Assembly: GCA_021647785.1 (NCBI GenBank)
Contig: JAKIUC010000037.1
Coordinates: 1-42,885, forward strand
DNA: 42,885 nucleotides
Source: Melioribacteraceae bacterium
GTDB taxonomy: Bacteria; Bacteroidota; Ignavibacteria; Ignavibacteriales; Melioribacteraceae
Reading direction: 5' to 3'
Shown: positions 41,332 to 42,885 of the stretch, one piece after another
How the letters are laid out: every line of letters begins with the position of its first letter
Numbering within the stretch: position 1 is the first letter of the stretch
Translations under genes and position numbers: made by a program
Notes under the pieces: model-generated
The model's database searches: none
Told to the model about the DNA's origin: nothing
What the model saw: only the letters and a program-made list of their open reading frames with translations

Positions 41332-42885
41332 ATGAAAGTATATTTGAGGGTTTTTGTAGTTGCATTATTTCTAAGTTCATTTGTATTATCACAAAATACT
41401 AAAATAACACACTATGATCTAAATTTTGAACTTTTACCAAATCAACATAAATTAATTGCAGAATCTATTGTTACAGTAAAATCACTTGACTCCAATTTGG
41501 TTAATGAAATTACATTTGAACTCACATATGACAAAATAGAGTCAATTACAGATTCGCTGAATAACAAAATTGAATTTAATAAATCTGGTAGAAAACTTCA
41601 TCTGAAGTTTAATGAACCATTAAAAACAAATGAGTTTCTAAAAATTAAATTCAATTATTCCGGTAAATTTCTTGGGAGAGTCTCAAACAGAATTGACGAG
41701 AAAAATTCATGGCTTTTAATGGAGTCTAATTATTATCCAAGAGTTGGAGAAATGGATCTTAGCAATACTGCAACCTTTAATGCAAAAATAACAGTCCCTG
41801 ATACTATTACTGTAGTTGCTGTTGGTGATTTAGTATCGGTCGAGTCTTTAAACTCAAAAAAGACTTACCATTACAGCTCAACTATTCCAATAAACAATTT
41901 TAGTATTTGTGCTGCAAATTATGTAATTCAAGAGGAAACAAAGTACAACATAAAAATTAAAACCTTTTTGTTTCCAGAACATAAAACAAGAAATGATACT
42001 CTTGTTAAACTATTTGGAGAGGTGTTAAATTATTATCAAAATAATTTTGGTAAATATCCTTTTTCGGAATTCAGGATAGTTGAAACTAATAGAAGAGGAG
42101 GATATGCTCCGGAAAAACAGATGTTACTAAACACAAACATAGTTAGCAAAACTGATGATATGAGTCATTTTACAATTGCACATGAGGTAGCACATCAATG
42201 GTTTCCACACAAAATCCAATTTTTCCCAGAGTATTATCTCAACGAATCTTTTGCACAATATGCAGCTATTTCATATATGGAATCAAAGGGGATAATGAAG
42301 AAAAGTTATGACAAACTAAAAAAGAAGTTTTTCTTTACAACACTTAAATTTGATGGAAATAACTATGAGTTATTCAGAGTTGAAAACCATTATGTTTATG
42401 AAGAAAAACCTCTTTCAGAACTATCGTTTTATGATGGAAGGCTTTACAAATGGGGAGCATATTACAAAGGTTATTTTCTATTAGGAAGTCTTGTTTCAAC
42501 CATAGGAGTTGACACTTTTAATTCATCAGTTAAATTGCTATTAAATCAAGAAAACCTACAAACAATTACACTTGATGGTTTTGTTCAACATCTTGAAGAA
42601 ACCTCCCATAAGGAATTAAAACCTTTCATTAAAAAGTGGACTTCCACAAATAAAATTCTTGATTACGGAATTTCAGACATAACAAACACAAAACTCTCCT
42701 CTGGTAAATACAACTCTAAAATAGAAGTAAGCAATGTTGGTAAAATAACAGTTCCTTTTGAAATATCAGCAACAACAAAAAACGGAAAAGTACTTACATG
42801 CAAAGTTGATAGTTTTAAAAACAATAAAGCAACATATACAATACCAACAAATAGTGAAATTATAAACGCAGAAATCGATTCAAAA
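41332..42885 (+). CDS. M1-family-like metallopeptidase (partial, runs off the window)
   Basis: The frame is open from ATG 41332 to the end of the window (518 codons). A signal peptide (ending VLSQ) is followed by the beta-saddle N-terminal domain of M1 aminopeptidases (ITHYDLNFELLPNQHKLIAE). The zinc site is HEVAH (284-288) with the third ligand Glu305 in LNESFAQY. The spacing HEXXH to Glu is 16 residues, against 18 in standard M1 enzymes, and the GxMEN exopeptidase motif is replaced by GGYAPEKQM (256-264). Tyr378 in YYKGYFLL fits the transition-state tyrosine. It is an exported peptidase-like protein, function uncertain. It starts 20 bases after the R' box at 41303, as the first ORF of proposed cassette 3. 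Confidence 0.8.
   Translation, partial: MKVYLRVFVVALFLSSFVLSQNTKITHYDLNFELLPNQHKLIAESIVTVKSLDSNLVNEITFELTYDKIESITDSLNNKIEFNKSGRKLHLKFNEPLKTNEFLKIKFNYSGKFLGRVSNRIDEKNSWLLMESNYYPRVGEMDLSNTATFNAKITVPDTITVVAVGDLVSVESLNSKKTYHYSSTIPINNFSICAANYVIQEETKYNIKIKTFLFPEHKTRNDTLVKLFGEVLNYYQNNFGKYPFSEFRIVETNRRGGYAPEKQMLLNTNIVSKTDDMSHFTIAHEVAHQWFPHKIQFFPEYYLNESFAQYAAISYMESKGIMKKSYDKLKKKFFFTTLKFDGNNYELFRVENHYVYEEKPLSELSFYDGRLYKWGAYYKGYFLLGSLVSTIGVDTFNSSVKLLLNQENLQTITLDGFVQHLEETSHKELKPFIKKWTSTNKILDYGISDITNTKLSSGKYNSKIEVSNVGKITVPFEISATTKNGKVLTCKVDSFKNNKATYTIPTNSEIINAEIDSK

Overview
This is an AT-rich window from a diderm bacterium of the Bacteroidota side of the tree, most likely an Ignavibacteria-like lineage. 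Four things point there: C-terminal sorting domains of the NYPNPFNPSTT type on secreted proteins (type IX secretion cargo), a PorV-family outer-membrane protein with a type IX 'plug' protein, an LptD homologue (hence LPS), and a TonB-dependent receptor with a carboxypeptidase-like N-terminal domain. The intergenic regions are full of dispersed palindromic repeats, and no tRNA, rRNA or CRISPR was seen.

Layout. 0.4-7.6 kb: TonB-dependent receptor, a 1058-residue secreted partner and a PorV-like protein, behind a good sigma70-type promoter. 7.7-16.0 kb: six tightly overlapping genes (OPT peptide transporter, small membrane protein, XRE regulator, M20 peptidase, a lipoprotein fusing an amidohydrolase-like and a formylglycine-generating-enzyme-type domain, and a secreted C10 cysteine peptidase), which look like one unit for using external peptides. 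A further type IX cargo protein follows at 16.1-18.4 kb. 18.4-20.6 kb, minus strand: VOC protein, PAP2 phosphatase, DUF190 protein and the CrcB/Fluc fluoride channel. 20.9-31.5 kb: DUF4097 protein, type IX plug protein, Gfo/Idh/MocA oxidoreductase, LEA-type lipoprotein, LptD, NYN-domain protein, a phosphoglucose isomerase and a small membrane-anchored protein. 31.5-36.7 kb: an internally deleted NAD(P)H-hydrate epimerase gene, a TPR protein, a TIM-barrel-like protein, a ROK regulator, a STAS protein and an MscS channel.

38.1-42.9 kb is the most interesting part. It has the organisation of integron gene cassettes without a visible integrase. A well-formed attC-like site (39232-39363) and a second, unusually long one ending at 41309 separate three plus-strand cassettes: a modular lipoprotein, a two-gene AAA ATPase plus TOPRIM-like pair that resembles a phage-defence module, and an M1-type metallopeptidase cut by the window end. 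The sequence that starts cassette 1 (GTTATACC) is the exact reverse complement of the R'' box of its own attC (GGTATAAC), as the cassette model predicts.

Other observations: an 86-bp dispersed repeat present twice (84/86 identical) that ends on a start codon, a structured intergenic element at 36.75-36.81 kb, and a telomere-like hexamer array upstream of the VOC gene. All functional calls come from reading motifs by eye; no database search was run.
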